34,038 nucleotides of DNA from Kribbella turkmenica (GCF_004348725.1 NZ_SMKR01000073.1:1-34038); one strand, 5' to 3'; counted from the first letter of the stretch, positions 9,013-19,021 are shown. Program-made: numbers and translations. The notes: a model not told the origin generated them from the sequence alone.

Positions 9013-11450
9013 GCGTTCCCTCCGGCGATCGTCACGATCGAGCCATGGTCTGCGTGCAGCGACCGGCGCACGTGCGAGTCGGCCGAGTTCGTCGGCAGCC
9101 AGACCACGTTGTCGGTCATCGGGGTGATCACCACCGGCAGCCGGATCGACCCGGCGTCGGTGCTGACCACCAGCTCGTCACCGTCGGCGACGCCGACCCG
9201 GTGCGCGGTGGTGAGCGAGATCCGGGCCACCGGCGTCCGGGCGGTCGCGGTCAGGTGCGGCTCACCGTCGTTCGCGCGGCTCTCGTCGATCAGCATCCGC
9301 CAGGTCGCCAGCCGGGTGGAGTCGAACGCGCCGAGCGACGGACCAGGCTGGTACGTCGGCTCGTGCGCGCGGTCGCCGTCCCAGCGGCCGAGCTCGTCGA
9401 ACTCCTTCTTCGCGCCGGCCGGCGTGCTGAACCCGAGCGAGCGGTCCATCTCCTGCGCCAGCGCGGCCAGCGCCCGCACGTCGGGCATCGCGGCCGGGAC
9501 CTTCAGCACCACCGGGAACGGCCGCTCGCGACCCTCCCAGTTGACGAAGGTGCCGTCCTTCTCCGCCGGCGGTACCACCGGGAAGACCACGTCGGCGTGC
9601 TCGGTGACCTGCGACTTGCGGACCTCGAAGCTGACCACGAACGGCACCGCCTCGAGCGCGGCCAGCGCTGCCGCCGGGTCGGGCAGGTCGTCGACCTCGA
9701 CGCCCGCGACCACCAGCGCCCGCAGCGATCCGGCCGAAGCGATGATGTCGGTCAGGTCCCGGCCGACGGTCGAGGGCAGGCTGTCGACGCCCCACGCGGC
9801 CTGCATGTCGACCCGCGCCTGCGGGTCGGAGACCAGCCGGCCGCCGGGCAGGAGCCCCGGGAGGCAACCGGCCTCGAGCGCGCCGCGGTCACCCGCACGC
9901 CGCGGGATCCAGGCCAGCTGGGCCCCCGTGTCGAGCGCCAGTCGCAGCGCCGCCGAGTACCCGCCCGGAACACCGGCCAGCCGCTCGCCGACGACGATGA
10001 TCGAGTCGGCCCCGAGCGACGCCAGCGCGGCCGCGCCGCTCTCGCCCGCGTTGCCGAGGTCGGCCAGCACGGCCGCCTCGGTCCCGGGCGACGCCGGTAC
10101 GACGACGCCGTCGAGCTTCTCGACGCCGCGCGAACCGTAGGCCGCGACCGTGAACACCTTCGTGCCGTGGGCCCGGACGCCCTTGCGCAGCCGCAGGAAC
10201 ACCAGCGGCGCCTCCTCCTCGGGCTCGAACCCGACGAGCAGCACGGACCCGGCCTTCTCCAGGTCGCCGAACGTCGTCCCCAGGCCGGTGCCGGCCACCG
10301 CGGCGGCCAGGAAGTCCGCCTCCTCCTCGGAGTGCGGCCGGGACCGGAAGTCGATGTCGTTGGTGCCGAGGGCGACCCGGGCGAACTTCGAGTACGCGTA
10401 GGCGTCCTCGAGGGTGAGCCGGCCACCGGTCAGCACGGCCGCGTTGCCGCGGGCCGCGGTCAGCTTCTCCGCCGCCACCGTCAGCGCCTCCGGCCAGGAC
10501 GCCGGCCGCAGCTCGCCGTCCTCGCGGATCAGCGGGTGGGTCAGCCGGTCACCGGTGGTCGCGTAGTTGAACGCGAACCGGTCCTTGTCGGAGATCCACT
10601 CCTCGTTGACCTCCCGGTCGTCACCGGCCAGCCGGCGCATCACCTTGCCGCGCCGGTAGTCGACCCGGATCGCCGCACCGGAGGCGTCGTGCTCCGCCAC
10701 CGACGGAACCGAGACCAGGTCGAACGGCCGGGACCGGAACCGGTACGCCGCGCTGGTCAGCGCGCCCACCGGGCAGATCTGGATGGTGTTGCCGGAGAAG
10801 TAGCTCTCGAACGGCTCCTTCTCGTAGATGCCGACCTGCTGCAGCGCACCGCGCTCGACCAGCGCGATGAACGGGTCACCGGCGATCTGCTCGGAGAACC
10901 GGGTGCAGCGCGCGCACAGGACGCAGCGCTCGCGGTCCAGCAGCACCTCGGCCGAGATGTTGATCGGCTTCGGGTAGGTCCGCTTGATCTCGGTGAACCG
11001 GCTCTCACCGCGGCCGTTGGTCATCGCCTGGTTCTGCAGCGGGCACTCGCCGCCCTTGTCGCAGACCGGGCAGTCCAGCGGGTGGTTGATGAGCAAGAAC
11101 TCCATCTGCCCCTGCTGTGCCTTGTCCGCCACCGGCGAGGTCACCTGCGTGCGGACCACCATGCCGTCGGCGACGGTGATCGTGCACGAGGCCTGCGGCT
11201 TGGGCATGCCCCGGCCGTTGCCGGCGTCGGTGATCTCGACCAGGCACTGCCGACAGGCACCGACCGGGTCGAGCAGCGGGTGGTCGCAGAACCGCGGGAT
11301 CTGGATCCCGATCTGCTCCGCCGCCCGGATCAGCAGGGTGTTCTTCGGGACCTTGACCTCGATGTCGTCGATGGTCACGGTCACCGTGTCATCAACGGCG
11401 GTGCGCTCCACGGCGCCGTTCCCGGCGGGTGGGTTCGCTTGGATCGTCAT
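9009..11450 (-). CDS. nuoG: NADH-quinone oxidoreductase subunit G, lacking N7 cluster ligands
   Basis: This is a large iron-sulfur subunit of the complex I peripheral arm (813 residues). In order: a 2Fe-2S domain (C55, C66, C69, C89), a His-Cys3 4Fe-4S site (H123, C127, C130, C136), a ferredoxin-like 4Fe-4S site (C176, C179, C182, C226), and a degenerate molybdopterin-oxidoreductase domain to the C-terminus. At the positions expected for the fourth cluster, N7, the residues are A252, D255, A259 and S287. Spacing matches the CxxCxxxCx27C pattern of N7-containing homologues exactly, so all four ligands are lost. ATG 11450 overlaps the nuoF stop (ATGA); further upstream codons lie inside nuoF. 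Confidence 0.97.
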   Translation of the reverse strand: MTIQANPPAGNGAVERTAVDDTVTVTIDDIEVKVPKNTLLIRAAEQIGIQIPRFCDHPLLDPVGACRQCLVEITDAGNGRGMPKPQASCTITVADGMVVRTQVTSPVADKAQQGQMEFLLINHPLDCPVCDKGGECPLQNQAMTNGRGESRFTEIKRTYPKPINISAEVLLDRERCVLCARCTRFSEQIAGDPFIALVERGALQQVGIYEKEPFESYFSGNTIQICPVGALTSAAYRFRSRPFDLVSVPSVAEHDASGAAIRVDYRRGKVMRRLAGDDREVNEEWISDKDRFAFNYATTGDRLTHPLIREDGELRPASWPEALTVAAEKLTAARGNAAVLTGGRLTLEDAYAYSKFARVALGTNDIDFRSRPHSEEEADFLAAAVAGTGLGTTFGDLEKAGSVLLVGFEPEEEAPLVFLRLRKGVRAHGTKVFTVAAYGSRGVEKLDGVVVPASPGTEAAVLADLGNAGESGAAALASLGADSIIVVGERLAGVPGGYSAALRLALDTGAQLAWIPRRAGDRGALEAGCLPGLLPGGRLVSDPQARVDMQAAWGVDSLPSTVGRDLTDIIASAGSLRALVVAGVEVDDLPDPAAALAALEAVPFVVSFEVRKSQVTEHADVVFPVVPPAEKDGTFVNWEGRERPFPVVLKVPAAMPDVRALAALAQEMDRSLGFSTPAGAKKEFDELGRWDGDRAHEPTYQPGPSLGAFDSTRLATWRMLIDESRANDGEPHLTATARTPVARISLTTAHRVGVADGDELVVSTDAGSIRLPVVITPMTDNVVWLPTNSADSHVRRSLHADHGSIVTIAGGNA

Positions 11451-12748
11451 GCGCTTGCTCCAGCGGTAGCGAAGACAGTGCTTGCCATCGGGTCGAACGG
11501 GCAGCCGCCGTTCTCGAAGTGCGCCAGGTACTCGTCCTTGAAGTGCTGGATCGAGCTGGTGATCGGTGCGGTCGCACCGTCGGCCAACGCGCAGAACGAC
11601 CGGCCGGTGATGTTCTCGCACAGGTCCAGCAGGGTGACCAGGTCCTCCTCGGTCCCCTTGCCGTGCTCCAGCCGCTCGAGGATCTGCACCAGCCACCACG
11701 TGCCCTCGCGGCAGGGCGTGCACTTGCCGCAGGACTCGTGCTTGTAGAACTCGGTCCACCGCAACACGGCGCGCACCACGCAGGTGGTGTCGTCGAAGAT
11801 CTGCAGCGCCTTGGTGCCGAGCATCGAGCCGACGGAGCCGACGCCCTCGTAGTCCAGCGGTACGTCGAGGTGCTCGGCGGTGAGCAGCGGGGTCGAGGAC
11901 CCGCCCGGGGTCCAGAACTTCATCTCGTGCCCCTCGCGGATGCCGCCGGCCAGGTCGATCAGCTGCCGCAGCGTGATCCCCATCGGCGCCTCGTACTGGC
12001 CCGGGCGGGCGACGTGCCCGGACAGCGAGTACAGCGTCATTCCCTTGGACTTCTCTGTGCCCATCGAGGAGAACCAGTCCGCGCCGTTCTTGATGATGGC
12101 GGGAACGGACGCGATCGACTCGACGTTGTTGATCACTGTGGGGCAGCCGTACAGACCGGCCACGGCCGGGAACGGAGGACGCAGCCGGGGTTGGCCGCGA
12201 CGTCCTTCCAGCGAGTCGAGCAGCGCCGTCTCCTCGCCGCAGATGTACGCACCGGCGCCGGCGTGCACGATCACGTCCAGGTCGTAGCCGCTGCCGAGGA
12301 TGTCGGTGCCGATGAAACCGGCCGCCTTCGCCTCCTCGACCGCCTGGTGCAGCCGGCGGATCACGTGCAGCACCTCACCGCGGACGTAGATGAACGCGGT
12401 CGACGCGCGGATCGCGTACGCCGAGATGATGACGCCCTCGACCAGCGTGTGCGGCGAGGCGAGCATCAGCGGGATGTCCTTGCAGGTGCCCGGCTCGGAC
12501 TCGTCCGCGTTCACCACGAGGTACTTCGGCTTCGGGTTGTCCTGCGGGATGAACGACCACTTCATCCCGGTCGGGAAGCCCGCGCCGCCACGGCCGCGCA
12601 GACCCGAGTCCTTGACCGCGGTGACCACGTCGGCCGGCTGCATCCGCAGTGCGGTCCGCAGCGCGTCGTACCCGCCGGAGCGCTGGTACGACGCCAGCTG
12701 CCAGGAGCGGATCTGGTCCCAGTTGTCGGACAGTACCGGGGTCAGCAT
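11447..12748 (-). CDS. nuoF: NADH-quinone oxidoreductase subunit F (NADH- and FMN-binding)
   Basis: This is the NADH-oxidising subunit, carrying FMN and the 4Fe-4S cluster N3 (433 residues). The glycine-rich nucleotide site [14 protein letters not shown] is at residues 51-64, a second flavin-site stretch [19 protein letters not shown] is near 168-185, and the N3 cysteines are C340, C343, C346 ([12 protein letters not shown]) and C386. ATG 12748 is chosen because GGAGGA lies seven bases upstream and the nuoE stop ends two bases before. The longer open frame upstream overlaps nuoE and lacks family similarity. Confidence 0.97.
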   Translation of the reverse strand: MLTPVLSDNWDQIRSWQLASYQRSGGYDALRTALRMQPADVVTAVKDSGLRGRGGAGFPTGMKWSFIPQDNPKPKYLVVNADESEPGTCKDIPLMLASPHTLVEGVIISAYAIRASTAFIYVRGEVLHVIRRLHQAVEEAKAAGFIGTDILGSGYDLDVIVHAGAGAYICGEETALLDSLEGRRGQPRLRPPFPAVAGLYGCPTVINNVESIASVPAIIKNGADWFSSMGTEKSKGMTLYSLSGHVARPGQYEAPMGITLRQLIDLAGGIREGHEMKFWTPGGSSTPLLTAEHLDVPLDYEGVGSVGSMLGTKALQIFDDTTCVVRAVLRWTEFYKHESCGKCTPCREGTWWLVQILERLEHGKGTEEDLVTLLDLCENITGRSFCALADGATAPITSSIQHFKDEYLAHFENGGCPFDPMASTVFATAGASA

Positions 12749-12750
12749 GG

Positions 12751-13599
12751 TCAGTCCTCCTTCCGGGAGTCGGGAGTGGCCGGCGATCCGGTGCCTGATT
12801 CCTTGCCGGGCTGGTCGGACGGCCGGGGACCGGCCGCCGCCTCCGGCGACACCGTCGTCTGGGCCGCCGCACCGTCGCCGCCGCCCTGCCGGCCGGAGGG
12901 GGCCGTCCAGTTGCGCTCGCGGGCCAGCCGCAGACCGGCCAGCGTCGCCTTGCCGCCGGTCGGCCCCTCGTCGGCGCGGCCGTCGGGGAACCCGGCGAGC
13001 ACGCGCTCGGCCTCGCGCCAGGTGCAGATGGTGGCGCCGCGGGGCGACTTCACCTCGGTGCCCTCGCGCAGGTCGTCGACCAGCTGGGTGGCCGACTCCG
13101 GCGTCATGTCGTCGAAGAACTCCCAGTTCACCATCATCACCGGCGCGTAGTCGCAGGCGGCGTTGCACTCGAGGTGCTCGAGGGTGATCTTGCCGTCCTC
13201 GGTGGTCTCGTCGTTGCCGACGTCGAGGTGCTGCTTGAGCCGCTCGAAGATCAGGTCGCCGCCCATCACGGCACACAGCGTGTTGGTGCAGACCCCGACG
13301 TGGTAGTCGCCGACCGGGCGGCGCTTGTACATCGTGTAGAAGGTCGCCACCGCGGACACCTCGGCACCGGTCAGCCCGAGCACCTCGGCACAGGCCTCGA
13401 TGCCCTCCGGGGTGACCCGCCCCTCGACCGACTGCACCAGGTGCAGCATCGGCAGCAGCGCGGACCGGCCGACCGGGTACCGGGCGGCCAGTGCGCGCAT
13501 CTCCGCGATCGTGGTGTCGGTGATGTTCGAGTCACCGGTGCTGTACGGCACCGGCCTGTCGGTCGCGGTCGCATGACTCAGGCTGCTGTTCTCGGCCAT
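12751..13599 (-). CDS. nuoE: NADH-quinone oxidoreductase subunit E with disordered C-terminal extension
   Basis: This thioredoxin-fold 2Fe-2S subunit (cluster N1a) works with NuoF at the NADH site. The ligands are C104, C109, C145 and C149 (CTNTLC and CNAACD). The core ends at about residue 190. The remaining ~90 residues are rich in Gly, Pro, Ala and charged residues, with no obvious fold, making the protein 282 residues against ~165 in E. coli. ATG 13599 directly abuts the nuoD stop (TAG then ATG). Confidence 0.96.
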   Translation of the reverse strand: MAENSSLSHATATDRPVPYSTGDSNITDTTIAEMRALAARYPVGRSALLPMLHLVQSVEGRVTPEGIEACAEVLGLTGAEVSAVATFYTMYKRRPVGDYHVGVCTNTLCAVMGGDLIFERLKQHLDVGNDETTEDGKITLEHLECNAACDYAPVMMVNWEFFDDMTPESATQLVDDLREGTEVKSPRGATICTWREAERVLAGFPDGRADEGPTGGKATLAGLRLARERNWTAPSGRQGGGDGAAAQTTVSPEAAAGPRPSDQPGKESGTGSPATPDSRKED

Positions 13600-14952
13600 C
13601 TATCGGTCCACTCCACCCATCACCGGGTCAAGGCTGGCGACGGCGACGATCACGTCGGCGACCATGCCGCCCTCGCACATGATCGGCATCGCCTGCAGGT
13701 TTGCGAAGGACGGGTCACGGAAGTGCGCCCGGTACGGCTTGGTGCCACCGTCGGAGACGAGGTGGCAGCCCAGCTCGCCACGCGGCGACTCGACCGCCAC
13801 GTAGGCCTGGCCGGCCGGCACCCGGAAGCCCTCGGTCACCAGCTTGAAGTGATGGATCAGGGCTTCCATCGACTCGCCCATGATGTGCTTGATGTGGTCG
13901 AGCGAGTTGCCCATCCCGTCGGTGCCGACGGCCAGCTGGCTCGGCCAGCCGATCTTCTTGTCGGCCACCATCACCGGCTCGCCCTCCATCTCGGCCAGCC
14001 GGTCGGCGCACTGCTCGACGATCTTCAGCGACTCGTGCATCTCCTGCAGCCGGACCCGGAAGCGTCCGTACGAGTCCGCGGTGTCCCAGGTCGGGACGTC
14101 GAAGTCGTACGTCTCGTAGCCGCAGTACGGCTGGGTCTTGCGCAGGTCCATCGCGTAGCCGGTCGAGCGCAGCGGCGGCCCGGTGATGCCGAGAGCCATG
14201 CAGCCGGTCAGGTCCAGGTAGCCGACGTCCTGCAGGCGGGCCTTGAAGATCGGGTTGGCGTTGCACAGCTCGGCGTATTCGGGCAGGTGCTTGTTCATCC
14301 AGGTGATGTACTCGCGGATCTTGTCCAGCGCGCCCGGCGGCAGGTCCTGGGCGACGCCGCCCGGCCGGATGAACGCGTGGTTCATCCGCAGGCCGGTGAT
14401 CAGCTCGAACACGTCGAGCGTCATCTCCCGCTCGCGGAAGCCGATCGTCATCACGGTGAGCGCGCCGATCTCCATCCCACCGGTGGCGATCGCGACCAGA
14501 TGGCTGCTGATCCGGTTGAGCTCCATCAGGAGCACCCGCATCACGTTCGCCTTCTCCGGGATCTGGTCCTCGATCCCGAGCAGCCGCTCGACCGCGAGGC
14601 TGTACGCCGCCTCGTTGTAGAACGGCGAGAGGTAGTCCATCCGGGTGCAGAACGTGACGCCCTGCGTCCAGTTGCGGAACTCCATGTTCTTCTCGATACC
14701 GGTGTGCAGGTAGCCGATGCCGCAGCGGGCCTCGGTCACCGTCTCGCCCTCGAGCTCGAGGATGAGCCGGAGCACGCCGTGGGTGGACGGGTGCTGCGGA
14801 CCCATGTTGACGACGACGCGCTCCTCCGGCTCGTCGGCGAGGCCGGCCACGACCGAGTCCCAGTCCTGTCCGGTGACCGTGAAGACCTTGCCCTCGGTCG
14901 TGTCCCGAGTGGTCGCGTACGGATCCGACGGTGTCGATTGTGTTTGGGTCAT
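13600..14952 (-). CDS. nuoD: NADH-quinone oxidoreductase subunit D
   Basis: This is the 49-kDa-type subunit of the peripheral arm, which lines the quinone-reduction site together with NuoB and NuoH (450 residues). The family signature [15 protein letters not shown] is near residues 44-58, with its quinone-site histidines, and [13 protein letters not shown] lies near residue 82. The C-terminus keeps the expected [10 protein letters not shown] ending. ATG 14952 overlaps the nuoC stop by one base (TGATG). It ends directly against the nuoE start. Confidence 0.97.
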   Translation of the reverse strand: MTQTQSTPSDPYATTRDTTEGKVFTVTGQDWDSVVAGLADEPEERVVVNMGPQHPSTHGVLRLILELEGETVTEARCGIGYLHTGIEKNMEFRNWTQGVTFCTRMDYLSPFYNEAAYSLAVERLLGIEDQIPEKANVMRVLLMELNRISSHLVAIATGGMEIGALTVMTIGFREREMTLDVFELITGLRMNHAFIRPGGVAQDLPPGALDKIREYITWMNKHLPEYAELCNANPIFKARLQDVGYLDLTGCMALGITGPPLRSTGYAMDLRKTQPYCGYETYDFDVPTWDTADSYGRFRVRLQEMHESLKIVEQCADRLAEMEGEPVMVADKKIGWPSQLAVGTDGMGNSLDHIKHIMGESMEALIHHFKLVTEGFRVPAGQAYVAVESPRGELGCHLVSDGGTKPYRAHFRDPSFANLQAMPIMCEGGMVADVIVAVASLDPVMGGVDR

Positions 14953-15659
14953 CAGTTGTACGACCTCCGCGTGTCGGGCGGCGGGATGACGGCGCCCTTG
15001 TACTCGACGTCGATGCCGCCGAGCGGGTAGTCCTTGCGCTGCGGGTGGCCCGGCCAGTCGTCCGGCATCTGGATCCGGGTGAGGGCCGGGTGACCGTCGA
15101 AGACGATGCCGAAGAAGTCCCAGGTCTCCCGCTCGTGCCAGTCGTTGGCCGGGTAGACCGACACGACCGACGGGATGTGCGGGTCGGCGTCCGGGACGGA
15201 CACCTCCAGCCGGATCCGCCGGTTGTGGGTCATCGACATCAGGTGGTAGACCGCGTGCAGCTCGCGGCCGGTCTCGTTCGGGTAGTGCACGCCGCTGACC
15301 CCCGAGCAGAACTCGAACCGCAGCGCCTCGTCGTCGCGCAGGTGCCGGCAGACCTCGACCAGCCGATCGCGCTGGACGTGCAGGGTCAGCTCGCCGCGGT
15401 CGACCACGACCTTCTCGATCGCGCCGTCGCCGACCAGGCCCTCCAGCCGGTCGGTCGCGCCGTCGAACCAGGAGCCGTACGGCTTCGGCGTACCGCCGGG
15501 GAGAGCGACCTGGCGGCGCAGGCCGCCGAAGCCGGAGGTGTCGCCGGTGCCGCGGACGCCGAACATGCCCTGCCGCTGATCCACCACCTCGGTCGCCGGC
15601 GTCTGAGCGTCGCCGGCCGGCGAGGTCGCCGGCAGGTTCTCGGGCTGGTGGTCACTCAC
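14952..15659 (-). CDS. nuoC: NADH-quinone oxidoreductase subunit C
   Basis: This is the 30-kDa-type peripheral subunit that packs against NuoD (235 residues). The C-terminal signature is complete: [20 protein letters not shown], followed by [17 protein letters not shown]. The first ~45 residues are low-complexity and variable, as is common in this family. The start is GTG 15659, overlapping the nuoB stop (GTGA). Upstream codons in the same frame lie inside nuoB and do not resemble NuoC. Confidence 0.96.
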   Translation of the reverse strand: MSDHQPENLPATSPAGDAQTPATEVVDQRQGMFGVRGTGDTSGFGGLRRQVALPGGTPKPYGSWFDGATDRLEGLVGDGAIEKVVVDRGELTLHVQRDRLVEVCRHLRDDEALRFEFCSGVSGVHYPNETGRELHAVYHLMSMTHNRRIRLEVSVPDADPHIPSVVSVYPANDWHERETWDFFGIVFDGHPALTRIQMPDDWPGHPQRKDYPLGGIDVEYKGAVIPPPDTRRSYN

Positions 15660-16210
15660 CGCAGTAGGCCCTTCATCTCGAGAGTCGGCGAGGCGGCCAG
15701 TGCGGCCGCTTCGCGCTCCTGCAGCTCCGCCCGCTTGTGAGCGCCGAGCTTGCCGTGCTGGATGTCGTCGTGCAGCTTGAGGAACGCGTCCAGCAGCATC
15801 TCCGGCCGCGGCGGGCAGCCGGGCAGGTACATGTCGACCGGGACGACGTGGTCCACGCCCTGCACGATCGCGTAGTTGTTGAACATGCCGCCGGACGACG
15901 CGCAGACACCCATCGCGAGGACCCACTTCGGGTTCGGCATCTGGTCGTAGATCTGGCGGAGGACGGGGGCCATCTTCTGGCTCACCCGGCCGGCCACGAT
16001 CATCAGGTCGGCCTGCCGGGGCGACGCCCGGAAGACCTCCATGCCGAACCGGGCGGCGTCGTACCGCGGCGCGCCCGTCGTCATCATCTCGATCGCGCAG
16101 CAGGCCAGGCCGAAGGTTGCCGGCCACAACGAGGCCTTCCGCATGTAGCCGGACAGGCCCTCGATCGTGGTCAGCAGAACGCCGGCCGGAAGCTGTTCCT
16201 CAACACCCAT
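15656..16210 (-). CDS. nuoB: NADH-quinone oxidoreductase subunit B (cluster N2)
   Basis: This subunit carries 4Fe-4S cluster N2, the direct electron donor to quinone. The four ligands are visible: the tandem pair C37-C38 ([11 protein letters not shown]), C103 ([10 protein letters not shown]) and C132 (PGCPPRPE). I use ATG 16210 (184 residues, starting [10 protein letters not shown]), which matches the N-terminus I recall for mycobacterial NuoB. A GTG four codons upstream at 16222, directly after the nuoA stop, is an alternative that would add MWVE. Neither start has a strong ribosome site, which fits coupling to nuoA. Confidence 0.96.
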   Translation of the reverse strand: MGVEEQLPAGVLLTTIEGLSGYMRKASLWPATFGLACCAIEMMTTGAPRYDAARFGMEVFRASPRQADLMIVAGRVSQKMAPVLRQIYDQMPNPKWVLAMGVCASSGGMFNNYAIVQGVDHVVPVDMYLPGCPPRPEMLLDAFLKLHDDIQHGKLGAHKRAELQEREAAALAASPTLEMKGLLR

Positions 16211-16222
16211 TTCGACCCACAC

Positions 16223-16582
16223 TCAATCCCATTCGAGGCCACCGCGGCGCCACACGTAGGTGTACGCGACGAAGACGGTGACGATGAAGATGACCATCTC
16301 GACCAGCCCGAAGAGCGCCATCTGGTCGAAGGCGACCGCCCACGGGTAGAGGAAGATGATCTCGATGTCGAACACGATGAAGAGCATCGCGGTGATGTAG
16401 TACTTGACCGGGAACCGCCCGCCGCCGACCGGCTGCGGGGTCGGCTCGATCCCGCACTCGTAGGAGTCGAGCTTGGCCCGGTTGTAGCGCCGTGGTCCGA
16501 CCAGTGCGCTCGTCACCAAGGTGCCCGCCACGAAGATCGCCGCGAGCACACCGAGAACGAGGATCGGTACGTAAGGGTGCAT
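16223..16582 (-). CDS. nuoA: NADH-quinone oxidoreductase subunit A
   Basis: This is a small membrane subunit (ND3 homologue, 119 residues, three transmembrane helices). The conserved loop DSYECGIEPTPQPVGGGRFP, with its reactive cysteine, contacts the quinone site. FDIEIIFLYPWAV follows in helix 2. It is the first gene of the nuo operon. ATG 16582 is preceded by GGAGGG, though about a dozen bases away, so the spacing is longer than ideal. Confidence 0.97.
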   Translation of the reverse strand: MHPYVPILVLGVLAAIFVAGTLVTSALVGPRRYNRAKLDSYECGIEPTPQPVGGGRFPVKYYITAMLFIVFDIEIIFLYPWAVAFDQMALFGLVEMVIFIVTVFVAYTYVWRRGGLEWD

Positions 16583-16686
16583 CGGGTTCGTGCTCCCTCC
16601 TTCAGCCGGTGGTCTGTCTGTCTGCGTTTCCGAACAGCACTGTGTTATCAGTACCGCTGTGGCTCATCTCACTCGCCCCGCCCGGA
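16583..16686 (-). promoter_or_regulatory. Leader and presumed promoter region of the nuo operon
   Basis: These 104 bases separate the end of menJ from nuoA, both on the minus strand, and are the only non-coding space before the nuo operon. On the minus strand there is a small dyad, ACTG-N6-CAGT (within 16633-16655), around the locally AT-rich TGATAAC, which could act as a -10 element. No -35 resembling TTGACA sits at a proper distance. A short GACA tandem run and the GGAGGG ribosome site follow. Read-through from menJ is equally possible. I found no match to the Rex half-site TGTGAAC that controls nuo in Streptomyces. Confidence 0.3.
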
Positions 16687-18000
16687 TCAGGCGGCCGGGG
16701 CGACCTTGGTGAGGCCGTTGATGATCTTGTCCATCACGTCCCCGTCACGCGGGTCGGTGAGGTTGGCAAGCAACTTCAGGGTGAACTTCATCAGCGTGGT
16801 GCGCGGCAGACCGTACTTCGTGCACAGCCGCATCACCTCCGGATTTCCGATCAGCTTCACGAAGATCCGGCCCAGCGTGTAGTAGCCGCCGTACTCCTGC
16901 TTCAGCGCCTTCGGGTACGCCGACAGCGCGCGCTCGCGCTGGTTCGGCTGCCGGTGCAGCGCCTGGGCGGCGACCTCGGCGGCGAACGCCCCGGACTCCA
17001 TCGCGTACGGGATGCCCTCGCCGTTGAACGGGTTGACCATGCCGCCGGCGTCGCCGAGCAGCATCAGGCCGCGGGTGTAGTGCGGCTGCCGGTTGAAGCC
17101 CATCGGCAACGCGGCGCCGCGGATCGGGAGGGTCTGGAACTCGTCGGTGAACTGCCACTCCTCCGGGGTGTTCCGCAGCCACTGCTTCAGCAGGTCGGAG
17201 TAGTCGACCTTGCCGAACGCCTCCGACGTGTTCAGGATGCCGAGGCCGACGTTGACGGTGCCGTCGCCCATCCCGAAGATCCAGCCGTAGCCCGGCAGCA
17301 GGTTGCGCTGACCCGGGTTCTGCGGGTCGTCGGCCCACAGTTCCAGCCACGACTCGAGGTAGTCGTCGTCGTGGCGGGGGCTGGTGAAGTACGTGCGGAC
17401 GGCGACCCCCATCGGGCGGTCGTCGCGCTTGTGCAGGCCCATCGCGATGCTCAGCCGGGACGAGTTGCCGTCGGCCGCCATCACCAGCGGCGCCCGGAAC
17501 TCCAGGTCGGCACCGGCGCGCCGGCCGTTGTCGTCGACCGGCTTCGCGGTGACGCCGACGATGTGACCGCGGTCGTCCAGGACCGGGCCGGTCACGTTGG
17601 TCCGCTCGCGCAGCCGGGCGCCGGCCTTGACGGCCTGGCGGGCCAGCATGTCGTCGAAGTCCATCCGGTTCCGGGTCAGGCCGTAGTTCGGGTGGCTGGA
17701 CAGGTCCGGCCAGTCGAGCTGCAGCACGTGCCCGGCGCCCTGGATGCGCAGACCGTAGTTCCGGATCCAGCCGGCGTCCCCGGAGATGTCGATGCCCATG
17801 TTGATCAGCTGCTTGGTGCCGCGCGGGGTGAGCCCGTCGCCGCAGACCTTCTCCCGCGGGAACGCGGTCTTCTCCAGCAGCAGGACCTCGAGCCCGGCGC
17901 TGGCCAGGTGATAGGCGGCGGCGGAGCCTGCGGGTCCGGCGCCGACGACGATCACGTCAGCGGTCTCCGCCTGCTGCCCGCTCGGCACGCTCTGGCTCAT
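16687..18000 (-). CDS. menJ: Geranylgeranyl-reductase-family FAD protein, probable menaquinone side-chain reductase
   Basis: This is a flavoprotein expected to saturate one isoprene unit of menaquinone, as MenJ (Rv0561c) does in mycobacteria. It has an N-terminal Rossmann motif VIVVGAGPAGSAAAYHL, the family motif REKVCGDGLTPRG, the segment GYGWIFGMGDGTVNVGLG, and a second FAD motif LLGDAGGMVNPFNGEGI. With ATG 18000 the protein has 437 residues and the Rossmann motif begins near residue 15, which suits the family. An upstream GTG at 18057, preceded by GAGG, would add 19 residues and cannot be excluded. The next gene upstream is menG, supporting a quinone role. Archaeal-type geranylgeranyl lipid reduction is less likely here. 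Confidence 0.85.
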   Translation of the reverse strand: MSQSVPSGQQAETADVIVVGAGPAGSAAAYHLASAGLEVLLLEKTAFPREKVCGDGLTPRGTKQLINMGIDISGDAGWIRNYGLRIQGAGHVLQLDWPDLSSHPNYGLTRNRMDFDDMLARQAVKAGARLRERTNVTGPVLDDRGHIVGVTAKPVDDNGRRAGADLEFRAPLVMAADGNSSRLSIAMGLHKRDDRPMGVAVRTYFTSPRHDDDYLESWLELWADDPQNPGQRNLLPGYGWIFGMGDGTVNVGLGILNTSEAFGKVDYSDLLKQWLRNTPEEWQFTDEFQTLPIRGAALPMGFNRQPHYTRGLMLLGDAGGMVNPFNGEGIPYAMESGAFAAEVAAQALHRQPNQRERALSAYPKALKQEYGGYYTLGRIFVKLIGNPEVMRLCTKYGLPRTTLMKFTLKLLANLTDPRDGDVMDKIINGLTKVAPAA

Positions 18001-18074
18001 CTCGATTCCCGGACTGGAAGGGTCACTTGGGCTATGTGCGCTCGTGAAGGGATTCACGAAGCCTCGACACCCGA

Positions 18075-18087
18075 CAGTCTAGGACTG
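18075..18087 (-). promoter_or_regulatory. Dyad with TAGACT, possible menJ promoter element
   Basis: A CAGTC-N3-GACTG dyad lies between menG and menJ. Read on the minus strand it contains TAGACT, which fits the actinobacterial -10 pattern TANNNT and would start transcription close to the GTG at 18057. No convincing -35 is visible. The dyad could instead bind a regulator. The preceding ~40 bases (18120-18165) are unusually AT-rich for this genome. Confidence 0.25.
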
Positions 18088-18160
18088 CCTGACTCGGACA
18101 CGAAACCGGCCCTGAATCCCTTGGTAGCAACCGATTTATGCGCTGTTTTCCTTGCGAAAT

Positions 18161-18859
18161 TTAACCGCGCTTGACCGCCCGGTGGATGGCGACCAGACCG
18201 CCGGTCAGGTTGCGCCACTGGACCCGGGTCCAGCCGGAGTCCTCGATCGTCCGGGCGAGCGGCTCCTGGGCCGGCCAGGCCCGGGTCGACTCGGCCAGGT
18301 ACTCGTACGCGTCCGGGTTGCTCGACACCGCCTTCGCGACCACCGGCACGGCTCGCATCATGTACTCCAGATAGAGCACCCGGAACGGCTTCCAGGTCGG
18401 GTGCGACTGTTCGAGCACGACCAGCCGTCCACCGGGCCGGGTGACCCGGAGCATCTCCTTCAGCGCGACGGTGACGTCGTTCACGTTCCGCAGCGCCCAG
18501 GAGATCGTCACCACGTCGAAGGTGCCGTCGGCGAACGGCAGGCGCAGCGCGTCGCCCGCGATCAGGTCGAGCTCGGGGTGACGCCGCTTGCCGACCCGCA
18601 GCATCCCGACCGAGAAGTCGCAGGACACCACCTCGGCTCCGGCCTCTCGCAGCTTGACGCTCGACGCCCCGGTCCCGGCGGCCAGGTCGAGGATCCTCAT
18701 CCCTTTCCGCGGCGCGATCTCGGCGAACGTCCGCGGCCGCCAGTACGCCTTCTCCAGGCCCATCGTCGCGACCGCGTTCGTCCGGTCGTACCCCTCCGCC
18801 ACGTTGTCGAACATGGCTGCGACGGCCTGCGGTTCCTTGGACAGATCTGCGCGAGTCAC
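18161..18859 (-). CDS. menG: Demethylmenaquinone methyltransferase
   Basis: This SAM-dependent C-methyltransferase catalyses the last ring step of menaquinone synthesis (UbiE/MenG family). The SAM motif [15 protein letters not shown] is at about residues 53-67, followed by [27 protein letters not shown], and the C-terminal family signature [19 protein letters not shown] place the start at GTG 18859 (232 residues, [10 protein letters not shown]...), which aligns with the MSRA-type start I recall for mycobacterial MenG. ATG 18877 would add six residues; its GGAGG lies only three bases upstream and inside a large inverted repeat. It is divergent from menF. Confidence 0.93.
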   Translation of the reverse strand: MTRADLSKEPQAVAAMFDNVAEGYDRTNAVATMGLEKAYWRPRTFAEIAPRKGMRILDLAAGTGASSVKLREAGAEVVSCDFSVGMLRVGKRRHPELDLIAGDALRLPFADGTFDVVTISWALRNVNDVTVALKEMLRVTRPGGRLVVLEQSHPTWKPFRVLYLEYMMRAVPVVAKAVSSNPDAYEYLAESTRAWPAQEPLARTIEDSGWTRVQWRNLTGGLVAIHRAVKRG

Positions 18860-18868
18860 CTGTCCAGT

Positions 18869-18959
18869 GTCCTGCATCGTCCTCCGTCCGCCGGCTCCGG
18901 CGTCCGGATGGGCACCTCGGAGGGGCGCCGGAGCTGGTGTGCGGAGGACGGTGCAGGAC
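18869..18959. repeat. Long inverted repeat (37-base arms, 17-base loop) between menG and menF
   Basis: The left arm is 18869-18905 and the right arm 18923-18959. Of 37 facing positions, 31 are Watson-Crick pairs. Five of the other six are G-T pairs on the plus strand (G-U in plus-strand RNA), leaving one true mismatch at 18888/18940. The left arm contains, on the minus strand, the GGAGG and ATG of the longer menG start; the right arm carries a near copy in the opposite orientation. It may be an RNA hairpin, a regulator site or a small palindromic mobile repeat. Confidence 0.8.
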
Positions 18960-19015
18960 GCGAGGTTGATCACGGGTACGGCGGGCGCCGGAAACGGCTG
19001 GACGAGGGGCAGGCA

Positions 19016-19021
19016 TACGCT
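19016..19021 (+). promoter_or_regulatory. Weak candidate -10 (TACGCT) for menF
   Basis: TACGCT matches the TANNNT actinobacterial -10 pattern and lies about 80 bases before the menF GTG. No -35 is recognisable at 16-19 bases upstream. If used, the transcript would start near 19028 and would not include the inverted repeat. Confidence 0.25.

Noticed and set aside
11451..11759. N-terminal extension of NuoG up to 11759
   Set aside because: These codons overlap nuoF out of frame and show no similarity to NuoG; ATG 11450 with the ATGA overlap is the natural start.
16583..16686. Rex (redox repressor) site upstream of nuoA
   Set aside because: No TGTGAAC-N3-TTCACA-like dyad is present; only a short ACTG/CAGT dyad was found.
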